The notes under the pieces: model-generated | What the model saw: the letters and a program-made list of their open reading frames with translations, nothing else | Databases searched by the model: none | Told to the model about the DNA's origin: nothing | Shown: positions 1 through 7,618 of the stretch, in pieces | How the letters are laid out: each line of letters starts with the position of its first letter | Position numbering within the stretch: the stretch's first letter is position 1 | DNA from: Acidobacteriota bacterium | Lineage (GTDB): Bacteria; Acidobacteriota; Thermoanaerobaculia; Multivoradales; J023 | Assembly: GCA_029263315.1 (NCBI GenBank) | Contig: JAJCXR010000064.1 | Coordinates: 1 to 64,000 of the forward strand | Direction: 5' to 3' | DNA length: 64,000 nt | Translations under genes and position numbers: made by a program

Positions 1-258
1 GGGGTGACGGACTTTCAGCTCAACGATCCACGGAACATCGCCCGTCCCAGCCGCATCAGCTTCAACGGTCCGAGCTTCAGCTGGACGCCGGGCAATGGCG
101 ACTATCAATACGACGGTGCGGGCAACGTCAAGGCCATCGGCTTCGACCGTTACCAATACGACCCGGAGAACCGCCTGATCGCTGTGCGCTTTCAAGCCGC
201 CACTGGATCCACTTCTGAGCTTGGAATATGGCTGCTATTTCATGGACGGGCTCTTTGA
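1..258 (+). pseudogene. RHS/YD-repeat protein fragment
   Basis: The frame is open from the window edge and reads RHS/YD repeats (YQYDGAGNVKAIGFDRYQYD, then ENRLIA). RHS proteins are long secreted or surface filaments that carry C-terminal toxin tips. The YD-repeat match stops abruptly near base 185-200 and the frame ends at 258. In another frame a short unrelated tail runs on to a TGA near 290, which looks like a recombination scar. Bases 31-185 are roughly 85% identical by eye to 32953-33107 in the second RHS locus of this window. No core domain or toxin tip follows, so this is a broken copy. Confidence 0.7.
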
Positions 259-468
259 AGTGGTGGACGACGTGCTGCGGCCTCATGTTTGACCAGCTTG
301 AGGTACCACCGGGCTCGAAACCGCCTCCTAGAAGGCCTCGGACCCAGATTGGAGAAGCGCTCGATGTTCAGAAACGAATGGCCGCTACCTAGAGTTTGGC
401 GTATGATTCAGGTGGTTGCGGTTAGAGGGCGACGAAGGAGAGTAAGAGCTCAATAATCGCCTTGAAGC

Positions 469-1039
469 TCAAGGTGGATGCTCTCTTGCGATCGGCTTGA
501 ACAACTCCGACGTCATGTCGAGGCTTCCCAAGATGGAAGTAGACCGCAGTGCGAAATCGATCCCGATTGGGGAAGACTCAGGCCGTGTATTGATCCAGTC
601 GGTCCGCCAGTTGAACCCCTCAGCCCGAGCGTTGGTGACGCCGTGGTAGATGGCTTTGACGACACCTTCGAGGTGACGTTTCACCAATCGGGCCACTCTT
701 TTGATTGGCTCCGGGCGGGCCCGGATCGCCCAGCTGTATCAGCCTTTCAGGGCCGCCCGGGCCCAGGCACGCCCCTGAGATTTCCAGGCTACCAAGCCTT
801 GTTCCTTCAAGGCCCAGTCCCTTGCCGTCCCCGTGGCGACTGGATTCCGGCGATTACCGTCGAGCTGAGGCTGAATTGCTTGGCGACAGCTGAGGTCGCC
901 TCTCGCAACCAGCGCACTACCAACATCTTGAACAGAGAGGTGACTTCGATGGTTCGTCGGTGGGCTTGAGCTCGACCTCGGTCACCGTCCAGGTGGGAAT
1001 CAGGCCGAGGATTGTCTGGCAGAGGGACTTGTCGTCCAT
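469..1039 (-). pseudogene. Decayed ISL3-like transposase
   Basis: Read on the minus strand, pieces of an ISL3-family transposase appear in order but in different frames. An N-terminus starts at 1039 (MDDKSLCQTILGLIPTWTV). A helix-turn-helix-like stretch (VRWLREATSAVAKQFSLS) lies near 840-910. Then come GLVAWKSQGRAWARAAL and RARPEPIKRVARLVKRHLEG near 640-800, with an in-frame TGA between them. The typical C-terminus NRDRFRTAVYFHLGK lies near 510-560. The middle catalytic part is missing. This is a non-functional remnant consistent with a recombination-prone site beside the RHS fragment. I saw no clear terminal repeats. Confidence 0.65.
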
Positions 1040-1110
1040 GGACGTAGGATACACGGTTGGAGGCGGTGTTTCTACAAGGTGGTGATGAACCACTGTGAAA
1101 GGCTTGCTGA

Positions 1111-3189
1111 ATGACACAAAAAGAATGGCTATTCTTAATTCTGCCTTTGGCGCCGACATTAGTAGGTCTAGCATTTACGTACTTTCAGTACTTCAATAGG
1201 CGAGGGGGGAAGAAAAAGCATGTTGTTAGGAGGGCGCTGGCTTGGGGGTTGGGAGCATCTTCTGCCCTATGGCTTGTTGGCGTGGCAGTTTTATTTTTGA
1301 TGTCTTATTCAAATGTAGTGGAAATCAGGGTGGTAGATGTTGCGGGGGAGCCAGCCGAAGGAGTACAGCTGTCTGTCCGAGGCACAAATTTGATATCGTC
1401 ACCTAGCGGTGCTGATGGCCTTATTCGATTCGAAATCGAGTCTGAAATTACTCCTAAACAATATCTTGTTCTGGAGGTAGCTCACCCCAGGGGGTGGGAT
1501 TTGCTAACGCCACCGCTGAGTGGAATATCTCTTCAAGAAACTACTAGGCCGGACTCGCAGGTATTGTCGGTGATCATCTTTAATCAAGCCAACGCGGCAC
1601 TATTGAACAATCAAAATTTTGTCTTGGTCTTGGCGGAGAGGATCGTAGATCCGCCGGAAACGATCCTAATCCTGGACCTGGATCTTCCGCTCAAGGCCAA
1701 GCGTTCAGCGGCTCTTATTGAAGTGTCAAGAATGTTCGGTCTAGATCCCAGTTCTGTAGATGGTGCAATTCGAGCACAACTCTCGAAGACTCCGGACGGT
1801 TCATATGAACAGGCGATTTATGTTAGCTACTTAGCCGATATTGGGAAGGCAGAGGTGGCATTCCGTGGTCTCCGCGAGCTCGAAAAGAAAAAGGGACTGA
1901 AGAGCGAGTATGTTTATGGAAAGATACTGCTGGATGTCGGCAACTATATCGAAGCGGTAGAGGTATTTGAGGGTATTCTAAAGGGCCGGCCAGGTGACAT
2001 TCAAGTAATGCAAGCTCTGACAACTGCTCTTTTTCTTTCGGGCAAGCTTGGTGAAGCTGAAAAGATTGCTCGAAATAGCATCGCATTGTCCGAAGATCAA
2101 TTCGGGGCTGAAGATATTCTCACAGCTAGGGGCAAGCTTAATCTTGCAGCGGTTCTCATGGTGCAGGGCAAGCTTGAAGCGGCTAGACCTCTGCTTGAGG
2201 CGGCATTGCCTTATTTAGAGAAAAACCTCGGCGAGAATCACCGTGAAGTGCTCATCGCCCAAAGTAACCTGGCGGTTCTACTCTGGCTTGGGGGTGACCT
2301 CAAGAGAGCCGGAGAATTGCAGTCTAGGGCATTGGCCAAACAAGAGCAGCTGTGGCCGACCGAGGCTGCGACATTTCAAAGTCTGAATACTATGGCAGCG
2401 ATTCTCATAGAGCTGGGGCGCTGTGAAGAAGCGATTCCATATGCGAAGAAGTCACTTGAAGGCAGAGAAGAATATCTCGGTGAGATGCATCCTGAGGTGG
2501 AATCTAGTGTCAACACCCTAGCGGTAATCTTGCAATTGAGACGTGACTACGACGGTGCTCTGGCGCTCGCCTTTAGAGCATTAGACATATCGGAGAAGAC
2601 GAGTGATGGTGGCCTCAATGCTGTGCTCTATCGGACTAATATTGCCCGGCTCTATCAACAGAAGGGAGATCTAGACAAAGCTAGAAAGATCCAGGAAAAA
2701 CTTTTATCCGATCATAACGTTACATCTCTAGATCACCCATTTGTTTGGAACGCGAAGCATCATTTTGCAGAGACGTTACGAATGCTAGGTGAGATCAATG
2801 CTGCTTGGGAGCTGGAGGAAGAAGTTCTCCTTGCTCGATCGAGGTTGCTGGGCAGCACTCATCCAGATACGCTGCGAACGAGGGCCGCACAGGTTCGGAT
2901 ACTTCGAGACCTTGGCGACTTTAGCTCTGCCATGGCTGCTGCAAAAGAAGTCTTGGCTCTTCGGCGCGAAACAGTTGGGCCCAGGCATCGAGATACTACC
3001 CAGACTGAATGGGACCTTTTGCAGGTGACGATGAAAACTGGTGATCTGAATGCCGCCAGGAAAATCACGCAGCAGCTGAAGTGGGTTCTCGAGGTAGATG
3101 AGATGACCCTGTGCGGGGCGCAGCTAGATGTACGCGACGACTTGCCGGCCATCCTTGAGCAACTTGAGCAGCATTCCGACTCGGGATAA
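1111..3189 (+). CDS. Membrane-anchored TPR repeat protein
   Basis: A protein of 692 residues. Two hydrophobic segments (about residues 5-25 and 43-68) flank a basic loop (RRGGKKKHVVRR). They are followed by a beta-rich region (about 72-150, VVDVAGEPAEGVQLSV) resembling carboxypeptidase-regulatory-like Ig folds. From about residue 220 to the end it is tandem TPRs of the kinesin-light-chain type (LGENHREVLIAQSNLAVLL, LGEMHPEVESSVNTLAVIL, GSTHPDTLRTRAAQVRILR). These repeats usually mediate protein-protein binding. No enzymatic domain is visible. The coding sequence is clearly AT-richer than the neighbours and sits next to IS and RHS debris, which suggests horizontal acquisition. The function is unknown. 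Confidence 0.75.
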   Translation: MTQKEWLFLILPLAPTLVGLAFTYFQYFNRRGGKKKHVVRRALAWGLGASSALWLVGVAVLFLMSYSNVVEIRVVDVAGEPAEGVQLSVRGTNLISSPSGADGLIRFEIESEITPKQYLVLEVAHPRGWDLLTPPLSGISLQETTRPDSQVLSVIIFNQANAALLNNQNFVLVLAERIVDPPETILILDLDLPLKAKRSAALIEVSRMFGLDPSSVDGAIRAQLSKTPDGSYEQAIYVSYLADIGKAEVAFRGLRELEKKKGLKSEYVYGKILLDVGNYIEAVEVFEGILKGRPGDIQVMQALTTALFLSGKLGEAEKIARNSIALSEDQFGAEDILTARGKLNLAAVLMVQGKLEAARPLLEAALPYLEKNLGENHREVLIAQSNLAVLLWLGGDLKRAGELQSRALAKQEQLWPTEAATFQSLNTMAAILIELGRCEEAIPYAKKSLEGREEYLGEMHPEVESSVNTLAVILQLRRDYDGALALAFRALDISEKTSDGGLNAVLYRTNIARLYQQKGDLDKARKIQEKLLSDHNVTSLDHPFVWNAKHHFAETLRMLGEINAAWELEEEVLLARSRLLGSTHPDTLRTRAAQVRILRDLGDFSSAMAAAKEVLALRRETVGPRHRDTTQTEWDLLQVTMKTGDLNAARKITQQLKWVLEVDEMTLCGAQLDVRDDLPAILEQLEQHSDSG

Positions 3190-3577
3190 TCAGAGGAATG
3201 GGCCATTGACCCCCTCCGAAACCTCAGGTTCCTGGGATCTCAGAGCCAGATTGTTAAAATGGGTGTGGTCGGTTGATCGATAGCGTCATGATCTTGAACG
3301 TCAATGCCTGGAGATAGCGGTGAAGATCCCCATTCCGAAGCGACTCACCGCGGCTAGCCTCGTTTTCTTTGCGCTCGCTGCGGTGCACTGATATGGGAGG
3401 ATTTGATCTCGCTCTTCCCGAGGGTTCTTACCAATACTCGTTGAGGGGCAAAGGCATCTGGTTCACGCTCGAGGGCGTGTTTATCATCAGCGAAGAAGCC
3501 GATTCAGACGAATTGATAATCCTCAAAGCCCCTTGGTGCTAGTACCCTCGGAAATCCCCACCAAACCAGGAGACCCC
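3190..3577. other. Gap with a possible broken small exported peptide
   Basis: Two short frames lie here. A GTG frame at 3320-3391 encodes a signal-peptide-like stretch (KIPIPKRLTAASLVFFALAA). After a one-base frame change, an ATG frame at 3393-3542 encodes 49 residues beginning MGGFDLALPEGSYQYSLRG. Together they could be one small secreted protein with a frameshift, or chance. No similarity is recognised and nothing else is seen in the gap apart from the ribosome-binding site of the next gene (AGGAG at 3568-3572). Confidence 0.3.
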
Positions 3578-4267
3578 ATGACCACCACGACACTTTCCCC
3601 CAACGACACATCCACGGCCCGTCCCGCCATCGATCTCGAGATTCCCGCTCAGCTTGAGACGGCGACCTTCGCCATGGGGTGATTCTGGGGTCCCGACGCC
3701 CGGTTCGGGTGTTTACCCCCAGTGATGCGGACGCGGGTGGGTTACGCCGGCGGCCATAGCGATCGGCCGACGTACCATGACCTCGGTGGCCATGGGGAGA
3801 CATTGCAGATCGACTTCGATCCGCGGCGGATGTCCTTTGGCGAGGTGCTCGATTTGTACTTTGCGGGCCATCGCCCGACGCGGCCACCCTGGAGCAGGCA
3901 ATATATGTCGGCGTTGTTCTTTCACGATGCGGAGCAGCGGCGCCTCATCGAGGAGCGCTGTCGGCAAGCGGCGGCGCAGTGGAAGGAAGAGGTGCATGTG
4001 GAGATCTTGCCGGCGGAGACTTTCTATCGCGCCGAGGAGCGCCACCAAAAGTATTATCTCCAGCGCCACCAAGAGTTGATGGACGAGCTCGAGGTGTTCT
4101 ATCCGGACTTCGCCGGAGTTGTCGATTCCACCGCCGCGGCTCGCCTCAACGGCTTCCTTGCGGGAGCACGGACCCACGTGTTGCTGGACGAGGATCTGGG
4201 GCGTTACGGCCTTTCGGAGCGGGGCCAACGAATCTTGCTCAAGCAGGCCCGAGGTGGACGCCGCTGA
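3578..4267 (+). CDS. msrA: Peptide methionine sulfoxide reductase MsrA, candidate selenoprotein (in-frame TGA at 3680-3682)
   Basis: MsrA reduces methionine-S-sulfoxide in proteins; its nucleophile is the Cys of the GCFWG motif. Here the ATG at 3578 (AGGAG five bases upstream) opens a frame that reads ETATFAMG-TGA-FWGPDARFG and continues in the same frame through RTRVGYAGGHSDRPTYHDLG, PPWSRQYMSALFF and the rest of the family, ending at 4267. The TGA replaces exactly the catalytic Cys codon, and nothing else in the gene looks decayed. A SECIS-like hairpin follows it. The simplest reading is selenocysteine at that site, giving about 229 residues. The alternative is a single TGC-to-TGA nonsense mutation. 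Starting downstream at the GTG at 3722 would delete the active site and is unlikely to give an enzyme. Confidence 0.85.
3683..3721 (+). promoter_or_regulatory. Putative bacterial SECIS hairpin
   Basis: Directly after the in-frame TGA of msrA, CTGGGG (3685-3690) can pair with CCCCAG (3717-3722). Inside it, ACGCCC (3696-3701) can pair with GGGTGT (3707-3712, one G-U), leaving the apical loop GGTTC (3702-3706). The loop begins with GG about 20 bases after the TGA. This matches the known bacterial SECIS layout: a short stem, a small loop with G in the first two positions, and 16-37 bases from UGA. The pairing was done by eye. Confidence 0.6.
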
Positions 4268-4377
4268 GGACGCCGTCGCTGAGGATGACTGCTGCCGTTT
4301 CGAAGTCCCCTACCGGTTCGGATACGAAGGCCTTGCCTTCAAATAGTTGGCGAAGCTTACCGATGCCGGGTACGGCG
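4251..4377. repeat. Direct repeat copy A, carrying a decayed tspO 3' end
   Basis: This segment matches 6926-7039 in the same orientation, with a gap of about 17 bases. Both begin with GAGGTGGACGCCGCTGAG. On the minus strand the part at about 4313-4377 still reads as a degraded TspO C-terminus (VSFANYLKA then PNR stop, against VSFASYLNA then LNR stop in the intact gene). It overlaps the last bases of msrA and abuts the stop codon of the SecA-like gene at 4382. It therefore marks one edge of the segment that holds that gene. Confidence 0.7.
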
Positions 4378-4381
4378 CCGA

Positions 4382-6805
4382 TCAACCCCGATTTTTTCGC
4401 CCAGGCCGCTTACGAAAGAACTTATCCACCAGCAGCCAAAGAACAAGAAAAACGGGAGCACCGAGCGCCGCACCGATGGCCATGGTGCTACTGCCCGGGC
4501 CGGTGAGCAGCATGCCTATTTGGTGGCGGAATGGGTCGTCGTTGATCAGGTAGGTCCAGGTGGCGGACGGACCCCGCAGGTCGAGATCGTTGAGTTGTAA
4601 GCCATCGGATGAGAGGTTGATGTTCGGTAGAGCGGCCAGGACCCGTTGTTTGATGTCGCGTTGCATTTGATGGAATGCTTCAGCGGTTTCCAGGCGGAAG
4701 CGCGTCAGGGGATCTTCGCCGCCCAATCCCACCAAGTGGTTGCCTTCACGCAAATCGGCGACGAGGGCGAGGTGATCGCTCCATACCCGATCAATGTGGT
4801 GCAGGGTGACGAGGACCTCTGCGTGCCGCAGGGCGTCCTTGCCGACCGCCTGCTCGAGCCGGCGGTAGATGTCGCCGTACCTAGCATCGTCTTCGTGCTG
4901 TCCCCAAATCGAGGGGAGTTTTTGCCCGAGGAGAAGGTCCTGTCGCCAGGCGAGCAGAAGCTGTCGTTGATCTTCGATGGGCTGAGCGTATTTGGTGAGG
5001 GTCTTACGAATCTCTAAGCTTTGCCCTTCGATGATCCGCTGGGCACGGCCGATCTCGTTGCGCACCACCGGGTTGTCGATGGGTTTGGCCTGCCGCTTGG
5101 GCCACAGGGCGGTTGGGATCAAGTCTTGGAGGCCATAGCGCACCAGGAGCTCGTCTTCGAGGGAGATGAAAGCCCGAGATTCTCCGGCATCCCCTTGGCG
5201 TCCGGCCCGCCCCCTCAGCTGTTGGTCGACGCGCCGGCTTTCGTGGCGATGCGTCGCGACGACATAGAGACCGCCGAGGGCGGCGACACCGTCGCCGAGG
5301 CAGATGTCGGTACCGCGGCCCGCCATGTTGGTGGCAATGGTCACCGCCCCCGGTTGGCCGGCCTGGGCGATGATCTCGGCCTCGAGGGAGTCGTTCTTGG
5401 CGTTGAGCACCCGGCTAGGGATCGCCGCGTCGGCGAAGCGCTGCGCCAAACGCTCCGACTCGGCGATGGTCAAGGTGCCCACCAGCACCGGCCGCCCCAG
5501 GGAGTGGGTTTGTCGAATTTCCTCGACGAGGGCCTGTTCTTTGGCCTCGAGATGGGTAAACACCACGTCGGCATGATCCCGACGAATCATCGGTCGATGG
5601 GTCGGGATCACCACAACTCCGAGCCTGTAGAGGTCCCAAATCTCCTGAGCTGCGTCTTGGGCCGTGCCGGTCATGCCGCAGAGATTGGGATAGGAAGTCA
5701 AGAAGTGTTGCAGGGTGATGGAGCCGAGGATGCGGCCGTCCCCACTGCGTTGTAGGCCCTCCTTGGCTTCGAGGGCGGCCTGTAAGCCATCGGGCCAATG
5801 ACGATCGTCCACCACCCGGCCAGTGTTCTCGTCCACCAGCTCGAGCCGCCCTTGGCGCACGATGTAGTCGACATCCTTGTTCAGCAAGACCTGGGCGTGG
5901 AGGGCGCAGTTGAGCTGAGTGAGCAGGTGATAGTTGGCTTCGTCGAGCAGGCTGCCGCAACCCAAGGCTTCCTCGGCGCGATCAAAACCCACTTCCGTGA
6001 GCTCGACGTTGCGTCCGTATTCGTCCGAGTCGTAGTCCTGTCCGGCCTCCAGCTCACTCACCAGATGGGCTAGGCGACCGGCAGCGGACTCGGTGTCTTC
6101 AACGCGGCCAGCGATCACCAGCGGAACGCGGGCCTCGTCGATCAGTAGGGAATCCGCCTCGTCCACAATGGCGACATGGAAAGGTCGATGCACCAGTAGG
6201 TCGGGGCTGGTGGCGAGCATGTCCCGCAGATGATCGAAACCCGCTTCTTTGGCGGTCACGTAGGTGACGTCGGCAGCGTAGGCGAGGCGGCGGCTCGCCG
6301 CGTCCATGCCATCGCCAACAAACCCAACCGTCAGTCCGAGGGCCTCGAAGACGGGGCCCATCCACCGAGCATCCCGCTCCGCCAGGTAGTCGTTGAAGGT
6401 GAGGATGTGGACACCTCGTCCGCTGAGGGCATGGTCATAGGCCGGCAGCACCGCGGCCAGGGTTTTGCCTTCACCGGTCTGCATCTCAACCACCTTGCCG
6501 TCAGCCATGGCAAGGCCCGCTGTCAACTGTTCGACATAGGGCCGAAGTCCCAACGTGCGATGGGCCATCTCTCGGGCCAACGCAAAGGCGGCGAGGCGTG
6601 ACTCTGGCGTATAGGTGCCCTGGCGCCGATCGGCTGCGAGTTGCATCGAGTGCTCGCGAAGGCCGTCGTCGGTGAGCCGGAGGTGCTCGTCACCTAGGGC
6701 TTCGATGGCTGCGAGGGGTTCGTCATAGGAGCTCAAGTCGAGCTCCACGTGGGTGCCTCGCAGGCGGTCGAGACGGTCTTTCAAGCGGATATCATTGCGT
6801 ACCAT
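4382..6805 (-). CDS. SecA-like preprotein translocase ATPase with a C-terminal membrane segment
   Basis: SecA drives protein export through SecYEG. From the ATG at 6805 the protein has 807 residues. Walker A is MQTGEGKT (108-114), DEAD is at 215-218 (IVDEADSLLIDEA), followed by GMTGTAQDAAQEIWDLY and the second motor domain with TNMAGRGTDI and QLRGRAGRQGD. It is shorter than housekeeping SecA (about 900). It lacks the C-terminal zinc-binding SecB tail and instead ends in a hydrophobic helix (MAIGAALGAPVFLVLWLLV) plus a basic tail. An earlier start at 6958 is possible, but its first 51 residues do not look like SecA. This is probably a specialised paralogue; its substrate is unknown. The gene lies between direct repeats. 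Confidence 0.85.
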   Translation of the reverse strand: MVRNDIRLKDRLDRLRGTHVELDLSSYDEPLAAIEALGDEHLRLTDDGLREHSMQLAADRRQGTYTPESRLAAFALAREMAHRTLGLRPYVEQLTAGLAMADGKVVEMQTGEGKTLAAVLPAYDHALSGRGVHILTFNDYLAERDARWMGPVFEALGLTVGFVGDGMDAASRRLAYAADVTYVTAKEAGFDHLRDMLATSPDLLVHRPFHVAIVDEADSLLIDEARVPLVIAGRVEDTESAAGRLAHLVSELEAGQDYDSDEYGRNVELTEVGFDRAEEALGCGSLLDEANYHLLTQLNCALHAQVLLNKDVDYIVRQGRLELVDENTGRVVDDRHWPDGLQAALEAKEGLQRSGDGRILGSITLQHFLTSYPNLCGMTGTAQDAAQEIWDLYRLGVVVIPTHRPMIRRDHADVVFTHLEAKEQALVEEIRQTHSLGRPVLVGTLTIAESERLAQRFADAAIPSRVLNAKNDSLEAEIIAQAGQPGAVTIATNMAGRGTDICLGDGVAALGGLYVVATHRHESRRVDQQLRGRAGRQGDAGESRAFISLEDELLVRYGLQDLIPTALWPKRQAKPIDNPVVRNEIGRAQRIIEGQSLEIRKTLTKYAQPIEDQRQLLLAWRQDLLLGQKLPSIWGQHEDDARYGDIYRRLEQAVGKDALRHAEVLVTLHHIDRVWSDHLALVADLREGNHLVGLGGEDPLTRFRLETAEAFHQMQRDIKQRVLAALPNINLSSDGLQLNDLDLRGPSATWTYLINDDPFRHQIGMLLTGPGSSTMAIGAALGAPVFLVLWLLVDKFFRKRPGRKNRG

Positions 6806-6925
6806 GTCCCGCAACAACGTCGATGGTGGGGTGAGAATTCCGCTGTGCTGGCCGGGTCTTCGGGGGAGCCGCCCCTCGGCCACAACAGCTCTCTCCCCCA
6901 ACGAGCAGTCCCTTTCCGGCCCGGC

Positions 6926-7039
6926 GAGGTGGACGCCGCTGAGAACGCCCGCCGTCATTCCGAAAGTCCCCTAGCGGTTCAGATACCAAAGCCCTGCATT
7001 CAAATAGCTGGCGAAGCTCACCCATGCCAGGTACGGCAC
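6926..7039. repeat. Direct repeat copy B, overlapping the tspO 3' end
   Basis: This is the partner of the repeat at 4251-4377. It contains the last codons of intact tspO (minus strand, stop at 6971) and the sequence just beyond it, starting with GAGGTGGACGCCGCTGAG at 6926. The two copies bracket the SecA-like gene and its 120-base 5' leader. That suggests the gene was inserted with duplication of the tspO 3' end, or that an intermediate tandem duplication collapsed. Confidence 0.7.
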
Positions 7040-7426
7040 GAAGAGCCATCCCGCCAGCGGCCGCCGACGATGAAAGGTGACCATTGTCGCGGTGATAAAA
7101 GCCATCAGGACGAGGATGTCCAGTAGGGCGATCCCCATCCTTTGGTAGCCGAAGAAGAGGGCCGACCAAGCGGCATTGAGCACCAGTTGGACGCCCCACA
7201 GGGTGAGTGGCAGGCGGCGTGGGCCGGGGGCTTTCCAAACCAACCAGCCGGCGACGGCGATCCCCACGTAGAGAATCGTCCAAACCGGTCCGAAAATCCA
7301 GCTGGGCGGATTGAGGGGCGGCTTCTGCAAGGCGTCGTACCAGGGACCGGGTACGAACTGCGCACCGAAGATGGCGGCGGCGGCCACCAGGAGAATGAAG
7401 ACGGCGAGTGGAATGAGGGAACGCAT
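6971..7426 (-). CDS. tspO: TspO/MBR-family membrane protein
   Basis: A tryptophan-rich sensory protein of 151 residues from the ATG at 7426, the usual length. It has five hydrophobic segments and the family motifs GPWYDALQKPPLNPPSWIFG, PVWTILYVGIAVAGWLVW, LNAAWSALFFG and WVSFASYLNAGLWYLNR. Family members bind tetrapyrroles and affect porphyrin handling and stress responses. A longer frame from 7564 only adds a non-hydrophobic extension that is not typical. It diverges from the CHAT gene and its 3' end is duplicated on the far side of the SecA-like gene. Confidence 0.9.
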   Translation of the reverse strand: MRSLIPLAVFILLVAAAAIFGAQFVPGPWYDALQKPPLNPPSWIFGPVWTILYVGIAVAGWLVWKAPGPRRLPLTLWGVQLVLNAAWSALFFGYQRMGIALLDILVLMAFITATMVTFHRRRPLAGWLFVPYLAWVSFASYLNAGLWYLNR

Positions 7427-7618
7427 GGCTTGGGTCCATTCATGTGACGGGTTGAGCTTTGGGGATAACTTATCAACTGCTGCTACAACGGCTGCCTTTT
7501 GGATCTTCGTCCTGGCGGCGGGACTTGGATGCAAGACTTGGATTCGGACACAGCGTCTGGCCATGCAATACTCTGAAGTTAGACGATTCTGAGAAAGCGA
7601 GGGTTTAGCTCACCAACG

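Noticed and set aside
3722..4267. Shorter MsrA starting at the GTG at 3722
   Set aside because: It would lack the catalytic GCFWG motif; the upstream frame is continuous with it apart from one TGA at the Cys site.
5021..5755. Long plus-strand open frame opposite the SecA-like gene
   Set aside because: Antisense shadow with no recognisable motif and no ribosome-binding site.
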